A stretch of 64,000 bases of DNA from Dastarcus helophoroides (Eukaryota; Arthropoda; Insecta; Coleoptera; Bothrideridae): contig CM053326.1 in assembly GCA_028583605.1 (NCBI GenBank), forward strand, positions 4,828,269-4,892,268, given 5' to 3'. Positions 35,901 through 44,300 of this stretch are shown piece by piece. The translations under genes and the position numbers were made by a program. The notes below the pieces were generated by a model that saw nothing but the letters and a program-made list of their open reading frames with translations, was not told where the DNA came from and searched no databases. Position 1 is the stretch's first letter. Each line of letters opens with the position of its first letter.

Positions 35901-38493
35901 GGTCGAGTTTTTTAAAAAGTTCGAGATTTAAAAAAAAAACTTGAAATTTCTTAAGAAAGTCGAAATTCTGAAGAAGTCCAAATTTTCAAAAAAATTCAAA
36001 AATTTCAGGTGACGAAATTCTCAAAAACTTGCAAATTTTCAAACACTGTTGAAATGCTAGCGTCGTAATTAGAATTAAAATTTTGTAAAAAGAAAAAGTC
36101 GAAATTAAAAAAAAAAGTTGAAATTTTTATAGAAATTAAATAGATTCAACGCACAGTTGTGTTTTAGTATAAATGTATTTATTAATGATTCTTTAATAAT
36201 TTATACTCAATTATTTTTAGGACTGAACAACAATATTTTTGTTTATTTGATTGGGTGTGTAATGGAGAAATAAATGTGTTTATTTTTACTGCAGCAATGA
36301 GTTCAAAGGTGGGCATGAATATATTTTTGATAACCGGGGGAGTGTGGGGTGTTCTCAACGCAAAAAAAGGTTGGAAACCTCTGCTGTACATTAAATTGAA
36401 CAAAGCAAGCAACAATTGTTTTATTATGAAGAATAACTTCATCGAAAATTGAAATATTTTATTGATGTAGACAACCCAAACTGGGAACACCCTGTATAAA
36501 GTGCTAACTCGAAAACTGAGTTTTTATTCCATTGCCCATTTATTCCATATTTTATCTCGAAATTTTGATTTACATCTTCAAATTAACAACTTTCAATTGA
36601 ACATTGAAATCATTCCGATATTTGTCTGGAGATGAAAATTTCGCCTTTACACTCCTAAATGCCAATAAGAAACAGTTTTTTAAAAAGATATTCCGAAGTT
36701 TTTCTCAAAATGTTTATGTTTAAATCCGACATTTTGTCTTTAAGCCAGAAATTTAGACAAAAACTGTGTAGAACTTTCGTTTTGGTTTCCAGAATTTTAA
36801 CTTTTCATTTTGAAATTGTGCATCTAAATATAAAATTTAGAAAAACATTATTCATAAATATCAACAAGCTTCAATAAAACGAAAATATTTATAAGCTGAA
36901 TGGCGGGCAAATCAATAAAAGGAAACCAGTTTTAATTTTAATGCATTAATGAACATGTTCACGTAGCGGTATGCGGGAGAATATACACAACTTGGCAACG
37001 CAGCGGAGTGGTCCACGCTACAACACGACTCGCCGGCTTGAGAATGGGAAACTACGATTTCACAACCTCCTGACCAGATATGTTCTCCTAATACTTGCGC
37101 GCCGCTTATGAAAGTGTTTTCAATGTTTTGCCCAAACATTTAAAGGGAATTTTAGTGAAATTTGGATAAATAACCTCAGTATTATGTGAAAAAATCGACA
37201 TGTTAATCGACACCATCTAGACAAATAAATTACAAAACTATAAAATTCTGAAATATTTTCAGACTTGCTGCTCCTACCACCACCTACTCCGCTGCAAGCT
37301 TGTTCTTGAAACTGAGAGGTGAATTATTTGGGGGAATCTCGTTTACTAGGTTGGTGTTGGATGATGTCTTTTTTTCCAAAGTTAAAGATTTAACATTCTC
37401 TCTTTACATAAAATAATAAAATTATATGAATATGGAATCAGCAGATTACTAGTTAAAAATAAGTCTGGGAAAATGACAATATAAGAATTGCTAAATCGAT
37501 TCTCCTTGAAATTTAAATCAGCTATATTTGTATTACCGTCAAATGTACATTTAATTATCCACTGATATAAAAAACTTTCATATCACACAGTATCTAATAA
37601 AAGAAAATGTATGATAAAATAAATGCGCCTATGATATTTTGAACTGTATCCAAAAGTAAATTACGCGGTTACAACGGATTGTCTGCTTGCAATATACGAA
37701 ATAACCAATCCGGTTAGACCAACTACATAGCAAATAACCCCAGCTAACCATACATTTAAGCTTTTTTTAGGTTAATTGCTACATAATTTGCAATAAAAAA
37801 ATGCACAGCCTTTTCTCATGAATGTTGGGGATTATTATAATTGTGCCTGGTAAGCTTACAGTTGCACCAGACGTGAAAGGTACCAGCTAAACCACAAGAA
37901 ATCGTTTACAAGAGAAATAAATATCGATCTTTCGAGCTGGTTTAATTCGAGGGAGTTGCCTCGTGCCTTAAAAAAAATGGTTTAAAAAATTCAAAAAACC
38001 TTGACCACTCCAAGAGGCAAATAACATTTCCAACAACCACAACCAAGTGACCAACTTCAAAATCTATTTAAACCTTTTTTGTGACTTAAACAGGCTTGTT
38101 TATTTATATATCTTTAAACATGGCGACATAAAATTTATACTGAATTGATAAAGCCACACAAATTTTCCATGCATCAAGAAAAATTCACTGTTTTCGTAAG
38201 AAACTACAAACTAGTTTTGACAGATGTCACGTCTTGTTTATACGCTTCAAGCGGCAAATAATTCTACTTGTACCTATTTCGTAATATTCAAATTTAACAC
38301 TACAGCCCCCATTTTCTCAATAAATTACCTCGATTGCTTCCAGTTCGTCTTTGTAGTTAAATTCTGGATATGTGTCCTCCGTGGACGGTGGTAGGATCAC
38401 TGTTATTCTTACAGTTTTCTTTGCCACTTTACTTAACTTGTTGGAATTAGTTTGTGAACCATATGGTATTGAAACACGGTTTAATTCCGACAT
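15192..38493 (-). CDS. UBN1: Ubinuclein/yemanuclein homologue, 5' part of gene (exons 1-9)
   Basis: Host gene. Ubinucleins are subunits of the nuclear HIRA complex and bind histone H3.3-H4 through the Hpc2-related domain (HRD). Exons, transcription order: 38329-38493, 16704-16799, 16395-16652, 16271-16348, 15921-16110, 15763-15870, 15540-15711, 15319-15477, 15192-15272; all introns are GT-AG and phases join in frame (1307 nt, about 435 aa). Exon 1 carries the acidic PEFNY motif of ubinuclein N-termini. Exons 2-3 carry the HRD, with GYDESDSFIDN and a following GGFYINCGALEF. Exons 7-9 resemble the ubinuclein middle domain. Vertebrate homologues exceed 1000 aa, so later exons are missing and must lie left of 15191; I found none in 1-11895. 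Intron 1 (16800-38328) is packed with transposons. The family call is from HRD motifs; a small extra exon inside intron 1 cannot be excluded. Confidence 0.88.
15319..15477 (-). CDS. UBN1: Ubinuclein exon 8 (middle domain)
   Basis: 159 nt, phase 2 to phase 2. It encodes MKVYAHLAIHVKKDTQTLLT, which resembles the conserved Y-hydrophobic-hydrophobic core of the ubinuclein middle domain, then a Lys/Glu-rich helix. Acceptor ATTTCAG, donor GTAGGA. Confidence 0.82.
15540..15711 (-). CDS. UBN1: Ubinuclein exon 7 (start of middle domain)
   Basis: 172 nt, phase 1 in and phase 2 out. It encodes LPENLPSNIVEIISRIKQVA, then SSIEFNDEINNLLL, the helical start of the ubinuclein middle domain. Acceptor TTTCCAG, donor GTATTT. 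Confidence 0.8.
15763..15870 (-). CDS. UBN1: Ubinuclein exon 6
   Basis: 108 nt, phase 1 at both ends. It encodes an acidic/serine-rich stretch (HSSSINDVIESVIKGSEDN). Acceptor TCTTTTAG, donor GTATTA. Its symmetric phase means it could be skipped without a frameshift. Confidence 0.75.
15921..16110 (-). CDS. UBN1: Ubinuclein exon 5 (lysine-rich linker)
   Basis: 190 nt, enters in phase 0 and leaves in phase 1. It encodes a basic segment (KKKLFSHSKIQVKKRRPVNP, then VKDLLKEKRED). Clean polypyrimidine acceptor and GTAAGT donor. Confidence 0.8.
16271..16348 (-). CDS. UBN1: Ubinuclein exon 4 (acidic linker)
   Basis: 78 nt, 26 codons, phase 0 at both ends. It encodes a Ser/Asp/Glu/Lys-rich linker (ESSDESEDEKKSS). 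The acceptor is ATTTTAG and the donor GTACTA. Supported by frame continuity rather than family similarity. Confidence 0.75.
16395..16652 (-). CDS. UBN1: Ubinuclein exon 3 (HRD core, serine tract)
   Basis: 258 nt in phase 0. It encodes basic KKKRKGRKDDYADIG, then GYDESDSFIDNTDGYDEIIP and GGFYINCGALEF, the diagnostic HRD core that contacts H3.3-H4. A serine/aspartate tract and DLKRPKK follow. The donor is GTAGTG, weaker than the other donors of this gene. Confidence 0.92.
16704..16799 (-). CDS. UBN1: Ubinuclein exon 2 (start of HRD)
   Basis: 96 nt, 32 codons, between a T-rich acceptor ending in AG (16800-16801) and a GTAAGT donor. It encodes ENGFNLLDDDDSDVKRIAQQ, the acidic start of the Hpc2-related domain, and ends in KY so that the next exon supplies G. 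Confidence 0.88.
17005..17653 (+). pseudogene. mariner transposase fragment, 5' part
   Basis: Reads MSEQEVHPHVAQRIIIKFLA at 17005, the N-terminal HTH of a mariner transposase, with a TAA after KKTKVYE (17152-17154). After a deletion it resumes with CDETCVHHYIPESRQV (first Asp) and LLLLHDNAGLHSTNLALQKL (second Asp). The third Asp lies beyond the copia insertion. Several stops and frameshifts; not functional. Confidence 0.85.
17654..17860 (-). repeat. copia 3' LTR (left on plus strand)
   Basis: 207 bp, TG...CA ends. Adjacent on its right, 17861-17867 reads CCCCCAC, so the coding strand has the purine tract GTGGGGG directly upstream, a plausible polypurine tract. It lacks the mariner insertion, so it serves as the empty site for the other LTR. 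Confidence 0.9.
18066..18370. mobile_element. piggyBac-type MITE, 305 bp, inside copia RNase H
   Basis: Termini CCCTTTG / CAAAGGG are flanked by TTAA on both sides (18062-18065, 18371-18374), the piggyBac target. Internal palindromic words GACGAGTCAGACTCGTC and GACAAGTCTCACTCGTC lie near the right end. No coding capacity. Confidence 0.85.
19137..19373. mobile_element. Unclassified 237-bp insertion in copia RT
   Basis: A direct AATGC repeat (19132-19136, 19374-19378) flanks 237 bp that splits the RT exactly before the YVDD box. The GC-richer interior includes GTATAAAACACC and GGTGGCCGCGC. No TIR and no SINE box A/B seen. A 5-bp TSD fits a solo LTR or similar, but the ends do not show clean TG/CA. 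Confidence 0.6.
20276..20903. mobile_element. MITE with 183-bp TIRs inside copia
   Basis: Arms 20276-20458 and 20721-20903 are inverted and nearly identical, starting TGTAAGCAACCAGAATTGGC. CTAT on both sides (20272-20275, 20904-20907) may be a 4-bp TSD, so the superfamily is unclear. It separates copia integrase from the RT linker. The 262-bp core carries a small ORF (20455-20694, minus). Confidence 0.82.
20455..20694 (-). CDS. Small membrane/Cys-rich ORF in the MITE core (hypothetical)
   Basis: 79 codons from ATG: a hydrophobic N-terminus (MCFIIVIICVLLPLLVFKLW) that could be one membrane span, then basic residues and a cysteine cluster CNGNISCGHCEICRQYQSDSC. It fills nearly the whole unique core between the TIRs. 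It may be a captured host fragment or chance. I do not recognise the family. Confidence 0.35.
   Translation of the reverse strand: MCFIIVIICVLLPLLVFKLWRRNTSLTAAVGFPSVFRNFRKKCNGNISCGHCEICRQYQSDSCEIALPLLRSEIKKKNG
20931..21790 (-). pseudogene. copia integrase region
   Basis: RRFGHLNSANLLEMRNGAVT near 21740 is the HHCC region. After a frameshift the core reads LIHVDLCGPM (Asp), VVRSDNGGEF (Asp), PEQNSNAERMNRIL (Glu), the DDE triad. It ends in the GKOG-like IRIFGSTAMVHIP region and stops where the 183-bp-TIR element inserted. Confidence 0.9.
21988..22944 (-). pseudogene. copia gag and protease region
   Basis: Gag opens MSTNFLGSVVKLRGRENYDE at 22944. It includes a zinc knuckle CFRCHYKGHFAYQC (CX2CX4HX4C) and the aspartic protease motif WYVDSGASAHIT. 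Frames break near 22700 and 22510. A 51-bp tandem duplication (22425 and 22476) repeats 17 residues, NITTDKIKTKL, in frame. Confidence 0.88.
22989..23004 (-). promoter_or_regulatory. copia primer-binding site (internal tRNA-iMet type)
   Basis: Just inside the 5' LTR the minus strand reads GTTATGGGCCCTAGCAC. Except for one extra T this complements the anticodon-stem region of initiator tRNA-Met (the CCCAUAAC region). Copia-type elements prime from that internal half-tRNA rather than from a tRNA 3' end. Confidence 0.75.
23124..24415 (-). mobile_element. mariner DD34D transposon, 1292 bp, in copia LTR
   Basis: TIRs of about 30 bp begin CGAGGGTTGCCTTTTATATT and are flanked by TA (23122-23123, 24416-24417). 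Length 1292 bp is typical of full mariner. It is the youngest layer of the nest (mariner, copia, mariner) within ubinuclein intron 1. Confidence 0.93.
23189..24242 (-). pseudogene. mariner transposase, single frameshift near 23770
   Basis: Starts MELNREHFRAIIFYNFRRGL at 24242 with paired HTH domains (GLTQQQCMDELNSIFG; VTYRQIETTLGISGTS). D1 lies in the TGD/ESW region at about 23765, where the frame shifts by one base. D2 is LHHDNASSHTS and D3 is YCPDLAPND, with 34 residues between. It ends GEYFEKQ. Another break lies near 23560. It is otherwise full length, so relatively recently inactivated. Confidence 0.9.
24502..24660 (+). pseudogene. mariner transposase fragment, 3' part
   Basis: After the copia TSD the transposase resumes: LEHPPYSPDLSPCDYRRFGA, then LKEALGG. 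This supplies the third catalytic Asp (SPCD). A one-base shift near 24515 breaks the frame. Together with 17005-17653 it shows that copia landed inside the catalytic domain. Confidence 0.85.
24822..25121. other. Intronic AT-rich DNA, no gene seen
   Basis: About 300 bp between two transposons inside ubinuclein intron 1, AT-rich with GAAAATTTT-like words. Nothing recognised. Confidence 0.6.
25124..25965. mobile_element. pogo-type MITE, 842 bp
   Basis: TIR GGGGAGACTGGGGTA and its inverse, flanked by TA (25122-25123, 25966-25967). Internal repeats in both orientations of GTGGTC(C)GTAATTCCCC and AAGTGTGGTC resemble subterminal binding sites. No transposase. Its tip GGGGAGAC matches the pogo-type element at 55288. 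Confidence 0.82.
25968..26544. other. Intronic AT-rich DNA, no gene seen
   Basis: Low-complexity AT-rich sequence of ubinuclein intron 1. No ORF or terminus recognised. Confidence 0.6.
26721..29345 (-). pseudogene. LINE ORF2 (endonuclease-RT), interrupted
   Basis: The endonuclease part has LYRSPSS, MGDFNFDVS and SDHSIIQ (29345-28863). The linker domain is 28856-28446. RT has NYRPINSLPYLEKALERIVY, LDLRRAFETI, GVPQGSILGPLL and FADDTLISVEESD (28409-27453). The C-terminal domain is 27456-26721. The first three blocks share a frame and are separated by in-frame stops near 28863 and 28446; a frameshift occurs at about 27455. An AT microsatellite interrupts the C-terminus. Confidence 0.88.
26873..26932. 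repeat. (AT)n microsatellite, ~30 units, inside LINE ORF2
   Basis: Uninterrupted AT dinucleotides for about 58-60 bp, in the C-terminal coding region of the LINE, where it reads as Ile-Tyr repeats. Confidence 0.97.
29346..29640. repeat. Duplicated flank A-B-A next to the LINE
   Basis: The block CAGTATTTTGACTTTAA...TTTAGAAACCGA (about 75 bp) occurs at about 29343-29420 and 29527-29605. Between them is a copy of the block GATGGAATCAAAATTTG... that also abuts the other end of the LINE at 26545. Confidence 0.8.
29641..31599. other. Intronic DNA with a hammerhead-like motif and hAT-like text; no gene seen
   Basis: Mixed sequence of ubinuclein intron 1. 30100-30165 holds a hammerhead-like motif. 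31365-31425 (GAGTTCCCAACCAGTGGGGC) resembles termini of some hAT families but I found no partner. ORFs at 30122-30376 and 31026-31280 show no recognisable domain. No ubinuclein exon was needed between exons 1 and 2 to keep frame. Confidence 0.45.
30116..30160 (+). ncRNA. Hammerhead-ribozyme-like motif
   Basis: CTGAAGA, one extra U, a weak stem II (GAU...GUC), then GAAACGCGTC, i.e. GAAA plus palindromic ACGCGU and C. Stem I pairs only in part. An AG acceptor-like site follows at about 30190. Same class of motif as at 3663 and 41021 but with the poorest fold. Confidence 0.35.
31600..35250. repeat. Satellite-like tandem array, ~0.4-0.57 kb units
   Basis: CAATAGTTTT recurs at 32046, 32539, 33110, 33651, 34056 and 34607 (spacings 493, 571, 541, 405, 551). 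CGACGTTTAGAAATTTCGAC recurs once or twice per unit. Units differ by internal indels. The plus strand is pyrimidine-biased; minus-strand ORFs recur with the unit and are not genes. Lies in ubinuclein intron 1. Confidence 0.88.
35251..36140. repeat. Degenerate continuation of the satellite words
   Basis: AAAATTTCGACTTTT words continue without a clear period. Strand bias flips to purine-rich near 35920-36130. Confidence 0.7.
36141..38328. other. Proximal part of ubinuclein intron 1
   Basis: No exon recognised. 36467-36499 ends in AACACCCTGTATA, a typical TA-flanked transposon tip, without a partner that I could find. 36900-37140 is GC-richer with a 75-codon minus ORF of no recognised family. 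37260-38310 is plain AT-rich sequence. Confidence 0.5.
38329..38493 (-). CDS. UBN1: Ubinuclein exon 1 (start codon, N-terminus)
   Basis: The ATG is the complement of 38491-38493. It opens 55 codons beginning MSELNRVSIPYG and ending LEAIE, then a GTAATT donor. The segment TVRITVILPPSTED..YPEFNY matches the region just before the HRD in ubinucleins. It ends in phase 0, matching the phase-0 start of exon 2 some 21.5 kb away. No ORF over 60 aa marks it because the start and splice site lie close together. Confidence 0.85.
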
Positions 38494-39279
38494 TTTTCAT
38501 TACTGCACAAAAAACTTTACATCACACACAACTGAAAATGCTCCAACATGTTTCAAACACACTGCAAATCAAACAACTCCGGCTATCGGATTTAAATTGG
38601 CTGCGCAGGCTTTTGCGCACTATCTGACATTTATCATCTGATGTTGTTATAACAGAATTTCGTAAATCAAACTCACAGGCAAAAACATAGTTTGGCTATT
38701 ACCCAATAGAGGACGCAAAAGTATTATTTAATATTAGGTTGTTATTATTTTACTTATATTACAACTATCCTTTTTTGTAATTCACTAATTGCATTATATA
38801 CAATTATTTTGTATTTTTTTCTTTAAAACATGATTCTGTTCATTTAAAAACATATGTAACTGTTACTGACATCTATGTTTGTAATTGCGCACCATAAATA
38901 AAATTTATTCACAATTATTTTATTTAAACGATACATTTTAGCAATTTAACAGCAAATAAATCAATACTGGCGGCTCGTTTCTCTAATGCTAGCTATACAG
39001 TATTATTAAATCCAAATTCTACCAGAAAAAGCATATTTCTTTTTTTAATTTTTATATGGATTAGCTTTTCTTCAAGAGATGTCGCGGGCAATCAATTTTA
39101 CCAAATCCACATTTGTACAAACTGTAGACTTGATTGAATTTACATCTTTGACCGAACTGACCAAAACCGAACACTCCTTTCGACTTTTGTTCTGGTTTCT
39201 GCCGAAACTGAAACCGAATTTTATGAAAATCGCAATCATATATGCGTAAATGCCGAACTTTCGAAAACATTGTATTTTT
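38494..39279. other. Upstream region of ubinuclein
   Basis: Presumed promoter and 5'UTR side of the gene (minus strand). GC-richer than the surroundings up to about 38640, then AT-rich. I see no TATA box at a convincing distance and no divergent gene. Confidence 0.45.
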
Positions 39280-40756
39280 AATCAGGGATTCGAACCGAAA
39301 CTGAACCGAAAAACGGAAAAAACCGTTATTTTCGCCGGAACGAAACCGAAAAAAAAATACCGGTTTATTTCGGTTCGTCGAATTTATAGTATACTTAAAA
39401 TAGTTTTTACTTTATACTTAAAATTGAATTTTCTTTTGAGATTTCATTTTTTTTTCCAAAATTTTACACAATTTCGTGCAACTTTCATATCATCTTTATC
39501 TCTCATTTCTGATTCGATTAGATTAGATAAGAAGCTCACAATTTCCACATTTTCTAGAAAATATTGACGTTATTCTCAAAATTTTAATCCAATTTAAAAA
39601 TTTTTTTGTTTCAAAATTCCGTTTTAAAAATATTAAATTTATTCACAAGCTTTTTAGCCACAGCTGAAATTATTTCTAAAATTTCTTCTTTAAAATTGAA
39701 ATTACGTTTATTTTTTTCAGAAAATTGGTCGTTGATCTTAAAATTTCAATTTTTTCATAGAAAATTTAAGTTTAGAAATAATTGGCATTGCACTTTCTGT
39801 GACATTTTTTATTTTTATTCTTAAAATTTACATTTCCATTAAAATTTCAAATTTTTGTTCAAAATGTTAGCAGAAGTTAGATTTCAATCGCAAAAGTGCA
39901 AATTTGAATTTAAACATTTTATGTTATTTTTTATTTTAAATATTAATTTAAAATCTCTCAAGAATATCCAAATTTCAAGAAAAAAGACATCATTTTTGAA
40001 AAAGTCCAAGATTTGAGGAAAAACAAACTAAATTTATGACACAATTTTTCAAAATTAATCTCAAAATTACGAGTACTGAAACTTTTGAGCTTTCTAGCTA
40101 CAGATCTAATATTCGAAATTTCCAAATTGAAACTTATATTTGTCAATTTCTTATAGTCCAAGTCTCAACTCATAATTTCGATAATTAAACAATAAAAGTC
40201 AACCTGTCGATAAAAAGATTAGGAGGTTGCTAGAGAAAGACTAAATTTTGTTTAAAGTCAAGCTTTTAGAAAAAATAATAATAAAAAGTACGTACAAGTT
40301 TAAATTTAAAACTGCAAAAGAAAGAAGTTAAAATATCGAAAAAAGGTACACACATTAAATAAAACTTCCTGAAAAATTTTACTTTTTTAGAAAATTTGAA
40401 ATTTTCAGCAACATTTCCAGAAAAAAAATTGAATATTTTGGTTTAAAGTCAAGACTTTTAAATTAGAGTAGAAATTTTGAAAACTCTTTTTTTAAATAAA
40501 TTTGAAGTTGTTTTTTTGAAATTGTGACTGTCCCGCAAAATCTTAATTCAAAATTTGTTTGTTTTGTTGTTGTTTTCGTTCATTTTTTTATTTGTTTTTT
40601 TAATCTAGAGTTCTAGAAAACAAAGTCGTAACAAAAAAAAATAATTTTATTAGAAAAAGCGAGTTAAAGTCAAAACTTTGATAGAGTACCAAAATTAGGA
40701 AAGAAAAGATAAAAGTCTCTCAAATTCTCGATTCTAATTGTCAAAGTTCGTATACT
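39280..40756. other. AT-rich DNA with an AACCGAAAC-rich patch
   Basis: 39284-39372 starts CAGGGATTCGAACCGAAACT and is dense in CCGAAAC/CCGGTTT words, like the tip of an old hAT-type element. A direct, similar patch lies at 45963-46090. The rest is AT-rich with no gene. Confidence 0.5.
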
Positions 40757-41010
40757 GAGATAATAGGCCTTGTATATACGAATATATACAAGTTTATTAC
40801 GATGCAATTGAAATCTAATCTCATTAGAATCTAATGAAAATTAGACTGCAGTTCACATAGATGAGGCAAAGCTTGTATCACGGGTTGCATCGCAACATCC
40901 ATAGATACAAACGTCCTCGGCGTGACTTTACTTTCATCTAGTTTTGACAAATGACCAATTAAATGTTCTGTAATTAAACAGTTAAACGTGCTTAAAATTG
41001 AAAATATGTA

Positions 41011-41067
41011 CAACCGCATAGACTAGTTTCGGCCTTCCTTGGCCTCATCAGCATGGTACGGTGGTTG
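41011..41067 (-). ncRNA. Hammerhead ribozyme core, type I-like
   Basis: Minus strand: arm CAACCACCGTACCATG, CTGATGA, stem II GGCC-AAGGAA-GGCC, GAAA, palindromic stem III ACTAGU, C (cleavage), arm TATGCGGTTG. Inner stem I CCAUG/UAUG(G) and outer stem I CAACC/GGUUG pair around an internal loop. All core positions match the hammerhead consensus. The 4-bp palindromic stem III would favour a dimeric fold. Confidence 0.78.
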
Positions 41068-41249
41068 GATACACTTCCAATTTAAAGCCTAAAGGCTTAT
41101 TATCTCAGCAGAGAGTAATGCTTCAATTAGCATGTAGCGAAAATGTTTGCGTAATAAACAGTTAAAAGTCAGTTACAAGTCACCCAATGGAGGTTTGCTC
41201 TCTTGGATACTTATACGACTGACTAACGGCTTTAAATTGGAAGTGTATA

Positions 41250-41308
41250 CAACCACCGTACCAGGCTGATGAGGCCAAGGAATGCCGAAACTAGTCCATG
41301 GTTGCGGT
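41250..41308 (+). ncRNA. Hammerhead ribozyme core, 3' arm cut by hAT insertion
   Basis: CTGATGA at 41266, stem II GGCC/TGCC (one mismatch), GAAACTAGTC at 41287-41296. The 3' half of stem I (CATGGTTGCGGT) is interrupted at 41308 by the hAT element and continues at 45541. The uninterrupted arms would pair ACAACC with GGTTGT. Confidence 0.7.
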
Positions 41309-44300
41309 CAGTGGCGGCTGGCGTATAGGCGCTGTGGAACTGCAGCACCCCCAATTTCGCTTACGAGTTTTTTCTCAAGATTTTCTTTATTTCACAATTT
41401 GTTGTAGAAATTTTAAATTTTCTCTGCTTTGTTTTTAAAGAAATTTTAGGTGTCTTTCACGAAGTTACGATATTTAAAAACCTATTTTATTTTTAATTTT
41501 AATCAAAATCACATTTCGATAAACTAATTTTTGTAAAAGTCTTGAGAAAGAAATCAATATTTAGAGCAGGAACTAAAATGTTAAGAAAAAACTCAAATTT
41601 CTTTGAAAATGTCAGCATTTTAGAAAAATAATTACAATTTTAAGAAAAAATCTAAATCAAACTCATCTCGCATTTTACTATTTCTCTAAAAAATAGGTTA
41701 ATGTGGTATCTTCAAATTTTTACCTCAAATCTCATTTCGTCTAAAAATGTTGAGTTGTTTTTAGATGTTTCGATTTTTTTAAGAACTTTTGACATTTTTC
41801 CTAAAAATTTTATAAAAGGAAATTTTTTCCAAATTTTCATTTTTTCCTGAAAGTGTCGTTCTTAAAATGTCTTCTAGAAATTATAACTTCTCCCGATTTT
41901 TCTTTGTGTTCCTCTAATTTGCTTCAAAAATGTCAAGTTTTTTCACGACACTAACAATTTAAAGTTCATTTCATTTTGTAGTTTTGACCACAAATTTTTG
42001 GAAAAAACCCTGAAAGATCTACACAAATTTTAACAATTTGTAAAAAACAAAAAATTTCGACTTTTTTGCAAAGATATTTCAAATTATTTCTCAAATTTCG
42101 ATTTTTTTGTAAGAAATTTTGCTTTTTTCCCTATGAAATTTGTGTTTTTCTCTAAATATTTTATACAAAGAATTTTTTTTTAATTTCAACTTTCCCTGGA
42201 TATTTTCTTTTTAAAATATTTTTTCTTGTAGAAATTTTGATTTCCCTCTAATTTGTTTTGGACACTAAAAAATTTTTTAACAAAATTTTGATATTTTAAA
42301 ATTCATTTTATTTTGTAATTCTGATAAAAAACTGAAAATTATCAGGTATACATTTAGAGAAATTAAACTTCAAATTTGCATAAAAATAAGAAAACTTTGG
42401 GAAAAATATTAAAATTTTAAGGAAAAATGAAGTTTGAACATTTTAACCTTTTTTACAATTTGCTATTGCTACTGCTGTAGGACCAAAGAGAATTCTAAAT
42501 CGGAATTTCCAATTTTCCTAAAAATGTTAAATTTATTCTAGAAATTCCCAAGTTCGAATTTAGAATTTAAATTTTGATTAAAAAAAAACGAAATTTAAAG
42601 ACCAAACTCAAATTTTCAAGAAAACGCAGATCACATTTCTAGAAAATGTTGTTATCTGTAAACAATATTTTCCAAAAAAAAACATTTTAGAAATTAAATT
42701 AAAAAAATTATTTGCAATAAATTAATTGCCACAAATATTTTATAATTTTGACTTTTAAAGTGGGAACTATTGAAATTTTTAAGAAAATGAGTCAACATTT
42801 CTAGAAAAGTCTTAAAATTTCAAAATTAAAATTAATCAAAATGTTGAAAAAAATTCATTAACAATTTACTGTTCTAATTTAATTTTTTTCTAGTAATTTT
42901 GAAGTTCCAGAGAAATTTCAAATATCAAATATTCCAGCTTGAAGCCAATTTTTTGTGATTAAAGTTTCAAATTTTGCCAATTTATTTGTATATTAAATGG
43001 AACTTTTTTTGGAAATTTGTTTCAAAACTTTGCACAATTTTAAAAATACAAAATTCATTTTTTCAAATTCGAGTGTTATTTCAAAATTTTTCTTGAAAAA
43101 TGTAAATTAAAAAAAAATACCACTTTTAATAAATAAAGCAAAAGTTATTAGAAAATGCGAATTTTTTAAAAAAAGGCAAATATTTTGAAATTTTCATAGA
43201 AAGTCAAATTTTCAAAAGAAACCAAAGATTTCGAAAAAAATCTTTAATTTTTAAAAAGGTCGACATTTTGAATAATTTTGGGAATGTAAATAAAAGACGA
43301 ATTTTTGGAAAAATATGGACATTTTAAATAAACTGCAGAGTTATTAATTACATTTTTAAAGAAGCTTAATTTTTTTGAATATTGGAGAAAACTGAAAATT
43401 ATCAAAAAATTCGTAATTATCGAAAAAGTTGAAATTTTGAAAAGGTAAAGTTTTAAAAAAAAGTTGAAAATTTCAATAGTTCAAGTTTAAAAACAGTCTT
43501 TTCTTTTAAGTCGAAGATTTAATTGAAAAGGTTAAAAAAATGTATGAACAAAATTTTAAAAAATATAATTTTTAAAAAAAATATCAAAGAAAACTCAAAA
43601 TTATCAAAACATTCTTAATTATCGAAAAAGTTGAAATTTTGAAAAGGTAAAGTTTTAAAAAAATGTCGAAAATTTCAATAGTTCAAGTTTGAAAACAACA
43701 ATCATTTCTTTTAAGTCAAAGATTCAATTGAAAATGTTTAAAAAATGTATAAACAAAATTAAAAAAAAAAATAGAACTTTTCAAAAAAGTCAAGTTTTCA
43801 AACGGTCAAAATTTTGAAAAAAAAACCGAAGTTTTAAAATGGATTCAAAATTTTCCGAAATATTAGTCGAAAATGTCAATAAAAGGTTTTAAGAGATGTC
43901 TGACTTGAAAAAAATCATAATTTTCAAATAAAGGAAAAGGTAAAGTTTCGAAAAAAAGTCGAAAATTTCAATAGTTCAAGTTTGAAAACAATCTTTTCTT
44001 TTAAGTCGAAGATTTAATTGGAAATCTTTAAAAAAATGTATAGACAAAAAAAAATAAATCTTTTTTAAAAAAAGTCAAGTTTTCAAAGAGTCGAAATGTT
44101 GAAAAAAAAATCGAAGATTTAAAATGGAATCGAAATTTTACGAAATATTAGTCAAAAATGTCAATAAAAGAGTTTAGGAAATGTCTGACTTAAAAAAATT
44201 ACAATTTTTAAATAAAGGATCGACAGTTTACAAGAAATGTCAAAATTTTGAAAATGGTGGAAAAAATAGTCAAAATATTTGAGTTTGTCAAAAATTTTAA

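Noticed and set aside
36182..37139. Minus ORFs of 102 and 75 aa in intron 1
   Set aside because: No domain, no splice context, and the first overlaps a transposon-like tip; left unannotated as genes.
40831..41019. 62-aa minus ORF in the hammerhead element
   Set aside because: Lies over the arm and outer segment; not conserved in copy 2, and no RT or GIY-YIG motif.
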